A model generated the notes under the pieces. The model had not been told where the DNA came from. It ran no database searches and saw only the letters and a program-made list of their open reading frames with translations. A stretch of DNA of 64,000 bases from Pseudomonas brassicacearum. Its GTDB lineage: Bacteria > Pseudomonadota > Gammaproteobacteria > Pseudomonadales > Pseudomonadaceae. Within the stretch, counting starts at the first letter, position 1. Every line of letters begins with the position of its first letter. Where the stretch lies: NCBI RefSeq assembly GCF_003732265.1, contig NZ_MOBK01000002.1, positions 549,278-613,277 on the forward strand, written 5' to 3'. Positions 10,339 through 18,737 of the stretch are shown here, one piece after another. The position numbers were made by a program, and so were the translations under genes.

Positions 10339-10437
10339 TGTGGCGAGGGAGCTTGCTCCCGCTGGGCTGCGCAGCAGCCCCACGAAGAGCTTTCCAGCGC
10401 TGCGCACTGGAGCGGGAGCAAGCTCCCTCGCCACAGG
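10339..10437. repeat. REPIN, GGCGAGGG family, inside the MoxR operon
   Basis: Two inverted copies of the REP core, GGCGAGGGAGCTTGCTCCCG on the left and its complement on the right, flank a GC-rich centre. It fills the gap between moxR and the DUF58 gene and extends the downstream open frame artificially. Confidence 0.85.
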
Positions 10438-10449
10438 AACCGTGTTCCG

Positions 10450-11781
10450 ATGAAGCCTTCTCGGCTGCTGCTGATCTGGCTCGCGATCCTGCTGGCCATC
10501 GGCATCGTGCTGGGCGCGTTGCGAGCGCTCGAAATCGCCGTCCCGTCGACCCTTCTGTCGATCAACTGGGGACTGCTGCTGGCCCTGTTCGCGCTGGCCG
10601 TGCTCGACGCCTTCCGTCTCAAGCGTCTGCCCTCGCCGCGCCTGCGCCGACACATGCCCGGCAGCCTGGCATTGGGTCGTTGGAGTGAAGTGCGACTGGA
10701 CGTTGAACATGCGTTCACCCAACCGCTGAACGTGCAACTTTTCGACCATGTGCCGTCGGGACTGAATTTTGAAAACCTGCCCCTGACCGTCGAATTGCAA
10801 CCCGGTCAACAGAGCGAGACGGGCTATCGACTGCGCCCGCTCAAACGCGGCCACTTCAGCTTCGAACACTGCGAAATCAGCCTGCCGAGCCCGCTCGGAT
10901 TATGGTCCGACAAACGCTTGTTAAACGCCGTCGACTCCACCCGCGTCTACCCCGACTTCGCTCGCCTCTATGGCGGCGAACTGTTGGCGGTGGACAACTG
11001 GATCAGCCAGCTCGGTGTACGCCAAAAACAACGACGGGGGCTGGGCCTCGAATTTCATCAGCTGAGAGAATTCCGTGAAGGCGACAGCCTGCGCCAGATC
11101 GACTGGAAAGCCACCGCCCGCCAGCGCACGCCCATCGCCCGTGAGTATCAGGACGAGCGCGACCAGCAGATCATCTTCATGCTCGATTGCGGCCGGCACA
11201 TGCGCAGCCAGGATGGCGAACTCGCGCATTTCGATCACGCGCTCAATGCCTGCCTGTTGCTCAGCTACATCGCCCTGCGCCAGGGCGATGCGGTGGGCCT
11301 GAGCACCTTCGCCAGTGATCGAGCGCATTACCTGGCCCCGGTCAAAGGTACTGGCCAACTGAACGTCTTGCTCAACACCGTCTACGACCTCGGCAGCACC
11401 CAACGCCCCGCCGATTACCAGGCGGCCGCCACGCAACTGCTGGCACGACAGAAGCGCCGGGCGCTGGTGGTATTGGTCACCAACCTGCGCGACGAAGACG
11501 ATGAAGAACTGCTCACCGCCGTCAAACGCCTGAGCAAACTGCATCGGGTGCTGGTAGCGAGTCTGCGCGAAGACGTGCTCGACGGTTTGCGGCACGCGCC
11601 GGTGCAAACCTTGCCGGAGGCGCTGGCGTATTGCGGAACGGTGGACTATCTAAATGCACGGGCAGAACTCCATGAGCGGTTGAGCGCTCATGGAGTGCCG
11701 GTGCTTGATGCCCAACCAATGGAGTTGGGGGCAGAATTGGTGACTCGCTATTTAGGTTGGAAAAAAGCCGGAACAATTTAA
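10450..11781 (+). CDS. DUF58 domain protein (vWA-like partner of MoxR)
   Basis: A 443-residue protein with two N-terminal membrane helices (LLLIWLAILLAIGIVLGAL, then LLLALFALAVLDAF) and a long soluble part. The diagnostic DUF58 block is REFREGDSLRQIDWKATARQ followed by PIAREYQDERDQQIIFMLDC. The latter resembles the start of a von Willebrand A fold (DxGxHM in place of DxSxSM). MoxR/DUF58 pairs are widely linked in bacteria. The ATG at 10450 is the first methionine after the REPIN and starts just before the first membrane helix; the open frame back to 10183 overlaps moxR and the REPIN and is rejected. Confidence 0.88.
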   Translation: MKPSRLLLIWLAILLAIGIVLGALRALEIAVPSTLLSINWGLLLALFALAVLDAFRLKRLPSPRLRRHMPGSLALGRWSEVRLDVEHAFTQPLNVQLFDHVPSGLNFENLPLTVELQPGQQSETGYRLRPLKRGHFSFEHCEISLPSPLGLWSDKRLLNAVDSTRVYPDFARLYGGELLAVDNWISQLGVRQKQRRGLGLEFHQLREFREGDSLRQIDWKATARQRTPIAREYQDERDQQIIFMLDCGRHMRSQDGELAHFDHALNACLLLSYIALRQGDAVGLSTFASDRAHYLAPVKGTGQLNVLLNTVYDLGSTQRPADYQAAATQLLARQKRRALVVLVTNLRDEDDEELLTAVKRLSKLHRVLVASLREDVLDGLRHAPVQTLPEALAYCGTVDYLNARAELHERLSAHGVPVLDAQPMELGAELVTRYLGWKKAGTI

Positions 11782-11917
11782 TGGCGAGCCGCAATTGATT
11801 GGTCTGGTCTCGAGATGCAAATAAATACTGTAAACGAGCACTAATGACTTCCACTCATCCTAAAAATCGAAAAAAACCTGATTAACAGACTCATATCTCA
11901 ATCACAAGGAATTGTTC

Positions 11918-12160
11918 ATGGACGAGAAAACTATATTCGCTTCAGTGCTAACGAAAATCCATGAGAACCAACTGGCGCTGGGAGCGGCAGTAGAAGAGCT
12001 ATCAAATTGGGTGGAGCAACATGGAGCTAGCGAAGTAGCGGGTAACATCCAAGGTGCGCTGGAAGCGCTCGATCGAAACCAAGAATTTATAGCTTTGGCA
12101 CTTCTCTCTATCTCTACAGATTTTAATGAACCACGGAATCCAAAAAAGCCCGGATCCTAA
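11918..12160 (+). CDS. 80-aa helical protein, function unknown
   Basis: A small soluble protein (MDEKTIFASVLTKIHENQLA at the N-terminus, then LGAAVEELSNWVEQHGASEV) with alternating acidic and hydrophobic positions that predict helices. I recognise no domain, although similar short proteins occur in Pseudomonas. The ATG at 11918 has AAGGA seven bases upstream; the TTG two codons before is too close to that site. The gene and its flanks are less GC-rich than the operon to the left. A 16-bp inverted repeat lies 38 bp after the stop. Confidence 0.65.
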   Translation: MDEKTIFASVLTKIHENQLALGAAVEELSNWVEQHGASEVAGNIQGALEALDRNQEFIALALLSISTDFNEPRNPKKPGS

Positions 12161-12197
12161 CGTCTAGCTAACCTTCAATTTCCTGCCGTCTTTCCTC

Positions 12198-12245
12198 AGC
12201 ATCTTCCCCTAGCGCTTTATCGCCTAATAGCTAGGGGAAGATGCT
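12198..12245. repeat. 16-bp perfect inverted repeat with 16-base loop
   Basis: The arm AGCATCTTCCCCTAGC at 12198-12213 is exactly complementary to 12230-12245. It has no U-tract on either strand and does not match either REP family. It sits between the 80-aa gene and the DUF6124 gene, within a 309-bp gap (12161-12469) that otherwise shows no credible gene. Confidence 0.85.
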
Positions 12246-12469
12246 CCGCCACGCGACGTCATACACTCATGACAGGCAACCCACTTTTTACACCCGCCAC
12301 ATGGTGGAGCATAGCCGTGCAAACGACTACAGAATGAAGCGCCACTGCCTACAGATCTCATCGACCCTGTCTGATTGTGGCAAGCCCCGTCCCAACATAA
12401 GGTTCTCCTACCGACCGCTGCCCCTTTCGTCTCGTACAGAAGTGGTGCAGCCCAACAAGGAGTGAACCA

Positions 12470-12853
12470 ATGCCCCCCAGATCCGTGTTACCCAGAATGA
12501 ATCTTCCTTCCCCCTACAGTTTCCTCGATTCGAGAAAACTCCACGAAGCTGCCAAAAAAGCTCTAGATCACTATCTCAAACGGAAAAACACTGAATCGTG
12601 CTTTGCCGACGAATACGCTAATGAGGAAAGACACATGCAAATGTTCACCGTTGTCCCAGACGCCAATCCCGAAGCCTTGACCATCGAAACCTACGAAACG
12701 TTTTCGACGGTCAGCATTCTGCTGCTCGACCTGGCTGAAAGCCTGGACAACACGCTGCGGCATCTGGCGATGGCGATTTACCGGATGAGTGAGTTGGGGT
12801 TGATGCTGGTGGAGCGGTCGCTGGATAACGAGCGGGCGATCAAGACGGCCTGA
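12470..12853 (+). CDS. DUF6124-like protein
   Basis: A 127-residue protein. The segment SRKLHEAAKKALDHYLKR matches the family signature of small Pseudomonas proteins (KLHEAAERALDHYL type), and MFTVVPDANPEALTIETYET followed by LLLDLAESLDNTLRHLAMAI corresponds to the second conserved half. Function unknown. The ATG at 12470 has a strong AAGGAG site seven bases upstream. A second, more typical member of the family lies at 50499-50864. A REPIN follows directly. Confidence 0.72.
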   Translation: MPPRSVLPRMNLPSPYSFLDSRKLHEAAKKALDHYLKRKNTESCFADEYANEERHMQMFTVVPDANPEALTIETYETFSTVSILLLDLAESLDNTLRHLAMAIYRMSELGLMLVERSLDNERAIKTA

Positions 12854-12884
12854 CCATTAAGTATCAGGTGACTGTACTGACGCT

Positions 12885-12980
12885 TTCGCGAGCAGGCTCG
12901 CTCCCACATTGGCTCTGAGGTGCGCACAAATTTTGTGCTCAACTTCGATTCAACTGTGGGAGCGAGCCTGCTCGCGAAGG
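12885..12980. repeat. REPIN, GGGAGCG family
   Basis: Inverted pair of REP cores of the type CGCGAGCAGGCTCGCTCCCA and its complement with about 50 bases between. It lies between the DUF6124 gene and the convergent PilZ gene. Confidence 0.85.
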
Positions 12981-13003
12981 CGATTGCCCAAACACCTCAA
13001 CCC

Positions 13004-13363
13004 TCAGGCCGAGGCAGGCAACGGCTGAAAACTGAAGTACTGCCTCAACGCCCCCACCAATTGCCCATATTCCGGCGGTGCCCGTTGCAGGCTGAACCCG
13101 GCGTCATAGTGGTGGGGGGTCGCGTCTTCATGGCACCACAGGCAAAACGCCCGCAAATCGATGACTTGCTGGCAACCCTCGATGGCGGGGATTTTCAGAC
13201 GCAGGTCAAAGTCGACGCCCACCATCATCGGCAGCTGGCTGATGAGCATCAGCCCGTCTTCGGAGACGTTGCCGAGAAAGCCGATGGGTTTGTCGGTGAT
13301 GCTGTTGAACACTCTGAGGAAATACGGCAATTGATGCCGCTCGATCCGGCGGTCGGTAAACAT
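13004..13363 (-). CDS. PilZ domain protein (c-di-GMP receptor)
   Basis: A 119-residue single PilZ domain. The c-di-GMP-binding motifs are present: the Arg motif in FTDRRIERHQ (Arg5, Arg6, Arg9) and the second motif NxSxxG as GNVSEDG (Asn32, Ser34, Gly37). Such single-domain proteins bind c-di-GMP and adjust motility or exopolysaccharide targets. The start at 13363 matches family members that begin MFTDRRIERHQLPYFL; an upstream in-frame ATG at 13402 would add 13 residues with no family match. The PilZ and GGDEF genes nearby are not in one operon. Confidence 0.88.
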   Translation of the reverse strand: MFTDRRIERHQLPYFLRVFNSITDKPIGFLGNVSEDGLMLISQLPMMVGVDFDLRLKIPAIEGCQQVIDLRAFCLWCHEDATPHHYDAGFSLQRAPPEYGQLVGALRQYFSFQPLPASA

Positions 13364-13605
13364 GCGCAAATGGCCCAGCAAGGCCCTTAAGCAGGGCCGC
13401 ACTAATGCTTCGGAACGGGCCTTCCTTCTATTTTTATAGATAGAGGCAGCGGCGCGCTCTCCCCCGATGCCGGTGCGTCAGTCCCTACAACGCTGACGCT
13501 TACTCCTGCCGATCTCAGGTATGACCTCGGTTTTAAAGGCAAGGCTCTAAAACCGATCTCCTGGACTATAGCTCACCCCCGCCGAGCGGCCAGGGATAAC
13601 TGCAA
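13364..13605. other. Intergenic region with one short hairpin
   Basis: Between the PilZ start and the end of the lipoprotein gene I see no gene. An 8-bp inverted repeat (CGGTTTTA at 13528-13535, TAAAACCG at 13548-13555) lies about 50 bp beyond the lipoprotein stop and could serve as its transcript end, although it lacks a U-tract. Confidence 0.35.
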
Positions 13606-13980
13606 TCAGTACGTCGCCGGGCGTGGGGTCGCAGCGTTGCGCAGTGGGTAATGGCCCGTACTCTGCAGGGTTTCCAGTCGAGCGCGGGCGCGGTAGGCGT
13701 ATTCGCTTTGCGGGTAGGTCGCGATGATGTACTGGTAAGTCTGCGCCGCATCGACGAACAGCATCTGCCGTTCCAGGCACTGGCCGCGCATCATCGACAC
13801 TTCCGGCCACACATACGGCCGCGCACGGCTGGAGCGCTCGACTTTCGACAGTTCGAGCATTACCTGCTCGCAATTGCCGCGGTCGTAGGCGCTGTAGGCG
13901 AGATTCAAATGGTGGTTCATCGACCAACGGGCGCAACCCGTGACGCTGAGGGCAAGGACGGCAATGAGCGCAAATCGCAT
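13606..13980 (-). CDS. Small lipoprotein with TPR-like helices
   Basis: A 124-residue protein with a lipoprotein signal (MRFALIAVLALSVTGCARWS; lipobox VTGC, Cys16). The mature part, YSAYDRGNCEQVMLELSKVE and FVDAAQTYQYIIATYPQSEY followed by AYRARARLETL, shows the helix-turn-helix spacing of one or two tetratricopeptide repeats, as in envelope assembly lipoproteins. Exported and membrane-anchored; specific role unknown. Transcribed divergently from pyk. Confidence 0.78.
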   Translation of the reverse strand: MRFALIAVLALSVTGCARWSMNHHLNLAYSAYDRGNCEQVMLELSKVERSSRARPYVWPEVSMMRGQCLERQMLFVDAAQTYQYIIATYPQSEYAYRARARLETLQSTGHYPLRNAATPRPATY

Positions 13981-14137
13981 GGGGGATCTCCTGTCTTGAG
14001 CGCTGTATCGGCCTGCTGGCGAAAATCTTCAGGAATGTTCGTTTAAAGATAAAAGCGAAAAAGTAGTGCATCCGAACAATGACTACACCCAAAGATGATA
14101 GTAGCCTCACTCAGCGCTTGAACTCAGGAGTCTTTGC

Positions 14138-15589
14138 ATGTCCGTCCGTCGTACCAAAATCGTCGCTACCCTTGGCCCGGCCAGTAACTCGCCGGAAGTT
14201 CTCGAACAGCTGATTCTGGCTGGCCTGGACGTCGCCCGCCTGAACTTCTCCCACGGCACCCCCGACGAGCACAAGGCTCGCGCGAAGCTGGTGCGTGACC
14301 TCGCCGCCAAGCACGGCCGTTTCGTTGCCCTGCTGGGCGACCTGCAAGGCCCGAAAATCCGTATCGCCAAATTCGCCAACAAGAAGATCGAGCTGAAGAT
14401 CGGTGATCAATTCACCTTCTCCACCAGCCATCCTCTGACCGAAGGCAACCAGCAAGTGGTCGGCATCGACTACCCGGACCTGGTCAAGGATTGCGGCGTG
14501 GGCGACGAGCTGCTGCTCGACGACGGCCGCGTGGTGATGCGCGTCGATACCGCCACCGCCACCGAACTGAACTGCACCGTGCTGATCGGCGGTCCGCTGT
14601 CCGACCATAAAGGCATCAACCGTCGCGGTGGTGGCCTGACGGCTCCGGCCCTGACCGAGAAAGACAAGGCCGACATCAAGCTCGCCGCGGAAATGGAAGT
14701 CGATTACCTCGCCGTGTCCTTCCCGCGTGACGCTGCCGACATGGAATACGCCCGTCAACTGCGCGACGAGGCCGGCGGTACTGCCTGGCTGGTGGCGAAG
14801 ATCGAACGTGCTGAAGCCGTGGCCGACGATGAAACCCTCGATGCGCTGATCCAGGCGTCCGACGCGGTCATGGTGGCCCGTGGTGACCTCGGTGTGGAAA
14901 TCGGCGACGCCGAGCTGGTAGGCATTCAGAAAAAAATCATTCTGCACGCACGCCGCCACAACAAGGCTGTGATCGTGGCGACCCAGATGATGGAGTCGAT
15001 GATCCAGAACCCGATGCCGACTCGCGCTGAAGTGTCCGACGTGGCCAACGCCGTGCTCGACTACACCGACGCTGTCATGCTCTCTGCCGAAAGTGCTGCC
15101 GGTCTGTACCCGCTGGAAGCTGTGCAGGCGATGGCGCGCATCTGCGTCGGCGCTGAAAAGCACCCGACCAGCAAGACCTCCAGCCACCGTATCGGCAAGG
15201 TCTTCGAAAGCTGCGACCAGAGCATCGCACTGGCGGCCATGTACACCGCCAACCACTTCCCGGGCGTGAAGGCGATCATCGCCCTGACCGAAAGTGGCTA
15301 CACGCCGTTGATCATGTCGCGCATCCGTTCTTCGGTGCCGATCTACGCGTTTTCCCCGCACCGCGAAACCCAGGCCCGCGCGGCCATGTTCCGTGGCGTC
15401 TACACCGTACCGTTCGACCCGGCATCGCTGCCGCCTGAGCAAGTCAGCCAGGCCGCGATCGACGAGTTGCTCAAGCGCGGCGTCGTGGAGAAAGGCGACT
15501 GGGTCATCCTGACCAAGGGCGACAGCTACCACACCATCGGCGGCACCAACGGGATGAAAATCCTGCACGTTGGCGACCCGATGGTCTGA
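14138..15589 (+). CDS. pyk: Pyruvate kinase
   Basis: A 483-residue enzyme that converts PEP and ADP to pyruvate and ATP, the last step of glycolysis and of the Entner-Doudoroff route. Landmarks are RRTKIVATLGPASNSPEVLE, LNFSHGT, LLGDLQGPKIRIAKF, the active-site Lys/Glu segment VAKIERAEAV, and VMVARGDLGVEIGDAELVGI (Mg and substrate loop); the C-terminal domain follows. Length and sequence match the PykA type that predominates in Pseudomonas. A strong terminator follows the stop. Confidence 0.96.
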   Translation: MSVRRTKIVATLGPASNSPEVLEQLILAGLDVARLNFSHGTPDEHKARAKLVRDLAAKHGRFVALLGDLQGPKIRIAKFANKKIELKIGDQFTFSTSHPLTEGNQQVVGIDYPDLVKDCGVGDELLLDDGRVVMRVDTATATELNCTVLIGGPLSDHKGINRRGGGLTAPALTEKDKADIKLAAEMEVDYLAVSFPRDAADMEYARQLRDEAGGTAWLVAKIERAEAVADDETLDALIQASDAVMVARGDLGVEIGDAELVGIQKKIILHARRHNKAVIVATQMMESMIQNPMPTRAEVSDVANAVLDYTDAVMLSAESAAGLYPLEAVQAMARICVGAEKHPTSKTSSHRIGKVFESCDQSIALAAMYTANHFPGVKAIIALTESGYTPLIMSRIRSSVPIYAFSPHRETQARAAMFRGVYTVPFDPASLPPEQVSQAAIDELLKRGVVEKGDWVILTKGDSYHTIGGTNGMKILHVGDPMV

Positions 15590-15610
15590 GTGACCGGTTG
15601 CTGAAAAACA

Positions 15611-15642
15611 AAAGCCCCGCCATGTGAATGGCGGGGCTTTTT
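15611..15642 (+). terminator. Rho-independent terminator of pyk
   Basis: A 13-bp perfect stem (AAAGCCCCGCCAT and complement, loop GTGA) with a T-run, 21 bases after the pyk stop. Confidence 0.95.
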
Positions 15643-15681
15643 GGTTTCTGGTCCTGAAAGTGTGGTGTCTGGGCTGACGCC

Positions 15682-15763
15682 TTCGCGAGCAAGCCCGCTC
15701 CCACATTTAAACGCATTCCCATGGGAGAACTCGGTTGAATGTGGGAGCTGGCTTGCTCGCGAT
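15682..15763. repeat. REPIN, GGGAGCG family
   Basis: Inverted REP pair; the right copy has GAGCTGGCTTGCTCGCGA, a one-base variant of the usual core. It lies between the convergent pyk and enoyl-CoA hydratase genes. Confidence 0.82.
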
Positions 15764-15787
15764 GAGGCCGGCCCAGTCACCGCAGAT

Positions 15788-16537
15788 TCAATGCCGTTTG
15801 ATAAACCCGGTCAACGCCGCCAATGCTTCTGGCGAGCGCAGTCGCTGGGTGAACAACGCGCCCTCTTCTTCGATCACCTTGCGCAGCAATTCCCGGTCCG
15901 GCGCTTTCATCAATTGCTTGCTGATGCGCACCGCTTCCGGCGGCAACGATTCAAAGCGCAACGCCATGTCCCGCGCCTTGGCCAACGCTGCTTCGCCACT
16001 GCCCAACGCCTCGGTCGCAATCCCCCACGTCGCTGCTTGCTCCCCGCTGAAACCTTCGCCCAGCAACAACAACTCTGCTGCTTTGGCATGCCCAATCAAA
16101 CGCGGCAAGATCAGGCTGGAGCCGAACTCTGGACACAACCCGAGGTTAACGAACGGCATCCTCAGGCGAGCATCACGGCTGACATACACCAGATCACAAT
16201 GCAGCAGCATCGTCGTGCCAATACCCACCGCCGCACCCGCCACCGCAGCGATCACCGGTTTGCGGCACTCCAGCAAATTGAGCATGAAATGAAACACCGG
16301 GCTGTCGAGGTTGCCCGGCGGTTGCTGGATGAAGTCGGCAATGTCATTGCCAGCGGTGAAGCACTCGGCACTGCCGGCGATCAGCACGGCATTGATTTCA
16401 GGGTCGGTGTCGGCCTGCTTCAGCGCTTCGGCCAAGTGGCTGTACATGGCGCGGGTCAGGGCGTTTTTCTTTTCGGGGCGATTCAGGCGCAGCGTCAGCA
16501 CACCGCGTTCGCGTTCAATCTGGATGGCATCGGTCAT
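15788..16537 (-). CDS. Enoyl-CoA hydratase/isomerase family protein
   Basis: A 249-residue crotonase-fold enzyme. VLTLRLNRPEKKNALTRAMY is the family N-terminus; AGSAECFTAGNDIADF and AAVAGAAVGIGTTMLLHCDL form the two halves of the CoA-binding and oxyanion hole; VNLGLCPEFGSSLILPRLIG holds the Glu that acts as base in isomerase and hydratase members. The precise acyl-CoA substrate cannot be told from sequence. The ATG at 16537 is preferred to the GTG one codon earlier. Confidence 0.88.
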   Translation of the reverse strand: MTDAIQIERERGVLTLRLNRPEKKNALTRAMYSHLAEALKQADTDPEINAVLIAGSAECFTAGNDIADFIQQPPGNLDSPVFHFMLNLLECRKPVIAAVAGAAVGIGTTMLLHCDLVYVSRDARLRMPFVNLGLCPEFGSSLILPRLIGHAKAAELLLLGEGFSGEQAATWGIATEALGSGEAALAKARDMALRFESLPPEAVRISKQLMKAPDRELLRKVIEEEGALFTQRLRSPEALAALTGFIKRH

Positions 16538-16564
16538 CACGAGTCCTGATCTGAGAGGTCAACT

Positions 16565-16675
16565 GTGGCGAGGGGGCTTGCCCCCGCTTGAGTGCGCAGC
16601 GCTCACACACTTTTGGGGCCGCTGCGCAGCCCAACGGGGGCAAGCCCCCTCGCCACAGCAAGCTCCCTCGCCACA
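16565..16675. repeat. REPIN, GGCGAGGG family, with extra half-copy
   Basis: Inverted pair of GGCGAGGGGGCTTGCCCCCG cores around a palindromic centre. On the right side a second, shortened copy of the right end (CTCCCTCGCCACA) follows directly, as if the arm had been partly duplicated. It lies between two minus-strand genes. Confidence 0.85.
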
Positions 16676-16687
16676 AAAAATCAGCGT

Positions 16688-17623
16688 TCAACCACGAGGC
16701 AGGAACACATCAGCCAGCAGTTGATTGCGCGGCAAACCCGCGAGGTACAGGCGCCGGGAAAAGGCGTCGACACTGTCGGGGGCTCCGCAGACTAAGGCCA
16801 GGGTTTGCCGGGAGACAAGCCGCAGTTGCGCCAATGCCTGCGGCAACTCGGCCGGGGTCCAGCATTCGACGCCGAGGTTTTCACGGCCCTCGGCCATGGC
16901 TTGCAGGGGTTTGGCCAGGTAATGTTCGTCGGCGTCATGGGCAAGGTGAATGACGCGGATAGCCCCTTGATGATCCTGGCGCAGTGCTTCGCGCAACACG
17001 CCAAACAGCGGTCCCAAACCGGTGCCGGCGGCCAACAGCCACAGGGGTCGGGTGTGCCAGTCCGGATCGTAATGCAAGGCCCCGCCGCGCAGTTCACCGA
17101 GGCGGATCGGGTCGCCGATTTTCAGCTGACGGGCCGCGTCGCTGAATGCCCCCGGCTGGCGGCAATCAAGGTGAAACTCCAGAACGCGGTCTTCTTCCGG
17201 CAGGCTGGCCAGGGAATAAGGTCGCGCCACATTGCCCGCCCACAACACCAGATGTTGCCCGGCGCTGTATCGCAGCGGACGCTCGGGGGTCAGGCGTAAA
17301 CGCAACACGCTTGCGCTCAACCAATCCACGGCGGCCACTTCGGCCGGGCGACCGTCCTGTTGCGGGTCGAAGGTGTGCACTTGCAGGTCTTCGACCACCT
17401 GGCACTGGCATGCCAGGCGCCAGCCTTGTTGGCGCTGCTCGGCGCTCAAGGCATCCGGGCGGCTGTCGCTCGGCAAGCCTTGCACACATTGCACCAGGCA
17501 GGCATGGCAACTGCCAGCGCGGCAACTGTAGGGCACCGGCACGTCGTTTTGATTCAAGGCATCGAGCAGGTTGCTGCCGGTTGCCACCGTAAAGTGGCGC
17601 TCGCCGACGCGTAACTCAGGCAT
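16688..17623 (-). CDS. 2Fe-2S ferredoxin / FAD-NAD(P) oxidoreductase
   Basis: A 311-residue electron-transfer flavoprotein of the phenol-hydroxylase-reductase or CDP-6-deoxyglucoseen-reductase type. The N-terminal plant-type ferredoxin has C34-x4-C39-x2-C42 (PYSCRAGSCHACLVQC) and a fourth Cys at 72 or 74. RPYSLAS is the FAD-binding RxYS motif, and AAGTGLGPLFGVLREAL starts the NAD(P) domain. The partner oxygenase is not encoded nearby. The start overlaps the end of the GGDEF gene by 8 bases, so the two are probably translated from one mRNA. Confidence 0.88.
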   Translation of the reverse strand: MPELRVGERHFTVATGSNLLDALNQNDVPVPYSCRAGSCHACLVQCVQGLPSDSRPDALSAEQRQQGWRLACQCQVVEDLQVHTFDPQQDGRPAEVAAVDWLSASVLRLRLTPERPLRYSAGQHLVLWAGNVARPYSLASLPEEDRVLEFHLDCRQPGAFSDAARQLKIGDPIRLGELRGGALHYDPDWHTRPLWLLAAGTGLGPLFGVLREALRQDHQGAIRVIHLAHDADEHYLAKPLQAMAEGRENLGVECWTPAELPQALAQLRLVSRQTLALVCGAPDSVDAFSRRLYLAGLPRNQLLADVFLPRG

Positions 17624-18737
17624 CGACGTTCTCCCAGGCCGCCGCGCAGCGGTTGCGCCCGTCACGCTTGGCGCGATAAAGCGCCTGATCCGCGCGTTGC
17701 AAGGCGTCGTCGAGATCGTCGCCCAGTTCCAGCAACGTCATGCCCGCCGACAAACTGAGATGGGCGACATTGAGGCCGATCAACTCGACATCGGTGAAGG
17801 CGATGCGCAACCGTTCACAGCACGCGGTCAGGCGCTCGGCATCGCAATCGGGCACCAGCACCACGAATTCTTCACCGCCATAACGCGCCAGCACATCACC
17901 ATCGCGCAGGCACGCCGTTGCGACGCCGGCGAAGGCTTGCAAGACCTGATCGCCCGCCGCATGGCCGTGCACATCGTTGATGCGTTTGAAGTGGTCGAGG
18001 TCGATCAGCGCCAGGCCATGCATCACGCCGGCGTCCATGGCGTTGAGTTCGCGGGAGGCCAGGCGCAGGAAATGGCGGCGGTTGAACAGCCCGGTGAGTT
18101 CGTCGGTGGCGACCAGGTCTTCGAGCTGGCGCATCATCCCGCGCAGCGTGTCCTGGTGCGCTTGCAAGGCGAAGCGCCGTTGCCGCATGCGTTGACGCGA
18201 CGCCTGGACATAACGGGCGTAGAGCACCAGCCAGATCAATACGATAAACAGCACAGACACTTGCAACCCGGCCAGCGCCGGGTCGGGCAGCTGAAAGTGG
18301 TAGCCCTCCCACAGCGTGATTGCACTGAAACTGAAAAACACCAGCAGCGCACATCGCACTAACGCTCGACGCGACAAATGAAACAGCCCGAACAGCAGGA
18401 TCAGCACGTAGAACACCAGGAACGCGCCGCGTGCTTCATCCAGATTGGCGATCAGCCACGTTTGCCAGCCCAGCCCCATCAGCACTTGCACTTCGGTCAG
18501 GCTGGGGTCGGAAAAACGCAGGTTGCAGCCGCTGTAAAACACCACGAACAACGCCGCCTGGCTGATGACCACCAGGGCCGTACCGACGGCCACGCTGGCC
18601 ACGGGTTCGTCGTAATGTCCGGTGAAAAACGCCAGCCACAGCAGCATCAAGGCCAAGGCGTACGTGCCGGCTGCAAGGGCAAAGCGTTTGAGTAAAAGCC
18701 GTTGGATGGCGTTATGGGTCAATCGTTGACTCACCAT
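17616..18737 (-). CDS. Membrane GGDEF protein, probable diguanylate cyclase
   Basis: A 373-residue protein with several membrane helices in the first 190 residues (for example LALMLLWLAFF, FLVFYVLILLFGLF and VLFIVLIWLVLYARYV) and a cytoplasmic GGDEF domain. The active-site motif is GGEEF (287-291), compatible with cyclase activity, and an inhibitory I-site RxxD (Arg278-Asp281) lies five residues before it. It is expected to make c-di-GMP in response to a signal read by the membrane part. It overlaps the downstream ferredoxin-reductase gene, an unusual pairing. Confidence 0.92.
   Translation of the reverse strand: MVSQRLTHNAIQRLLLKRFALAAGTYALALMLLWLAFFTGHYDEPVASVAVGTALVVISQAALFVVFYSGCNLRFSDPSLTEVQVLMGLGWQTWLIANLDEARGAFLVFYVLILLFGLFHLSRRALVRCALLVFFSFSAITLWEGYHFQLPDPALAGLQVSVLFIVLIWLVLYARYVQASRQRMRQRRFALQAHQDTLRGMMRQLEDLVATDELTGLFNRRHFLRLASRELNAMDAGVMHGLALIDLDHFKRINDVHGHAAGDQVLQAFAGVATACLRDGDVLARYGGEEFVVLVPDCDAERLTACCERLRIAFTDVELIGLNVAHLSLSAGMTLLELGDDLDDALQRADQALYRAKRDGRNRCAAAWENVDA

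Noticed and set aside
12241..12465. 74-codon frame upstream of the DUF6124 gene
   Set aside because: It starts inside the 16-bp inverted repeat, lacks a ribosome binding site and has no coding-like codon use.
12920..13390. 156-codon plus-strand frame across a REPIN and the PilZ gene
   Set aside because: It begins in repeat sequence and is antisense to the PilZ gene, which has intact motifs.
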